Positions 5,625-5,720 of a DNA stretch of 5,720 nucleotides are shown one piece after another. Position 1 is the first letter of the stretch. Every line of letters begins with the position of its first letter. Origin of the DNA: Promethearchaeota archaeon (GTDB taxonomy: Archaea > Asgardarchaeota > Lokiarchaeia > Sigyniarchaeales > SOKP01). The notes beneath the pieces are model-generated. The model was not told the origin of the DNA, searched no databases, and worked only from the letters and a program-made list of their open reading frames with translations. Both the position numbers and the translations under genes were made by a program. The stretch is from the NCBI GenBank assembly GCA_030606095.1, contig JAUWHC010000204.1, positions 1 through 5,720 on the forward strand. Direction: 5' to 3'.

Positions 5625-5720
5625 ATGAATCATGAAATTATTTTTGATAAATACGAAAAAAAAGGTTCAGATTATCATTATAAACAAATTGATAGAAGAA
5701 TTAGCTCTAAATTTAATGCT
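5625..5720 (+). CDS. Probable class I SAM-dependent methyltransferase, N-terminal fragment cut by the window edge
   Basis: An open frame of 32 codons runs from ATG to the last base without a stop. It reads MNHEIIFDKYEKKGSDYHY and continues with KQIDRRISSKFNA. The pattern YEKKGxDYHYxQ followed by an FNA-like segment recalls the N-terminal cap of class I methyltransferases often found in surface-glycan loci, ahead of the SAM-binding Rossmann motif. That motif lies beyond the edge, so the assignment rests on a short memory-based resemblance. The start is supported by a TTTTAAAA box 23-30 bases upstream, and there is no Shine-Dalgarno sequence. The gene diverges from the GT4 gene at 5545. If correct, it may methylate a glycan residue or a biosynthetic intermediate. 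That this is a real coding start is more certain than its function. Confidence 0.5.
   Translation, partial: MNHEIIFDKYEKKGSDYHYKQIDRRISSKFNA

Overview
The window is an AT-rich segment with five complete protein genes and the start of a sixth. Order and strand are: RNase PH (+), an NAD(P)-dependent nucleotide-sugar dehydratase/epimerase of the GDP-mannose 4,6-dehydratase type (-), a GT4 glycosyltransferase (-), a GT2 glycosyltransferase (+), a second GT4 glycosyltransferase (-), and the first 32 codons of a probable SAM-dependent methyltransferase (+, running off the right edge). I see no tRNA, rRNA, CRISPR array, insertion sequence or attachment site.

Organism: none of the six starts has a convincing Shine-Dalgarno sequence. 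For three genes a TATA-like octamer (TTTAAAAA, TTTTAAAA, TTTTAAAA) ends 23 to 25 bases before the ATG, which is the geometry of an archaeal TATA box driving a leaderless mRNA. Oligo-T runs follow several genes without an evident hairpin, which also fits archaeal termination. I therefore favour a low-GC archaeon, but this is inference. The main counter-evidence is the first gene, a textbook bacterial-type RNase PH rather than an archaeal exosome Rrp41. A low-GC bacterium that does not use Shine-Dalgarno signals remains possible.

Layout: positions 86-2086 hold rph and the dehydratase, which are less AT-rich (about 40% GC in a line counted by hand) and convergent. Positions 2214-5720 hold the glycosyltransferase block, which is strikingly AT-rich (20-28% GC in lines counted by hand). 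Its genes alternate in strand (-,+,-,+), so each appears to have its own promoter. Two compact divergent promoter regions (3369-3475 and 5546-5624) carry back-to-back TATA-like boxes. One convergent pair (4417|4418) has no intergenic base at all and sits in a 16-bp palindrome.

Function: the dehydratase would convert a nucleotide sugar to a 4-keto-6-deoxy intermediate or epimerise it. The three glycosyltransferases would build a surface glycan or protein-linked oligosaccharide at the cytoplasmic face of the membrane, and the methyltransferase may decorate the glycan. This looks like the edge of a surface-polysaccharide or N-glycosylation locus beside a housekeeping RNA-processing gene. I found no evidence for a wholly new type of system; the interest lies in promoter architecture, the unexpected RNase PH, and an N-terminal extension on the dehydratase.
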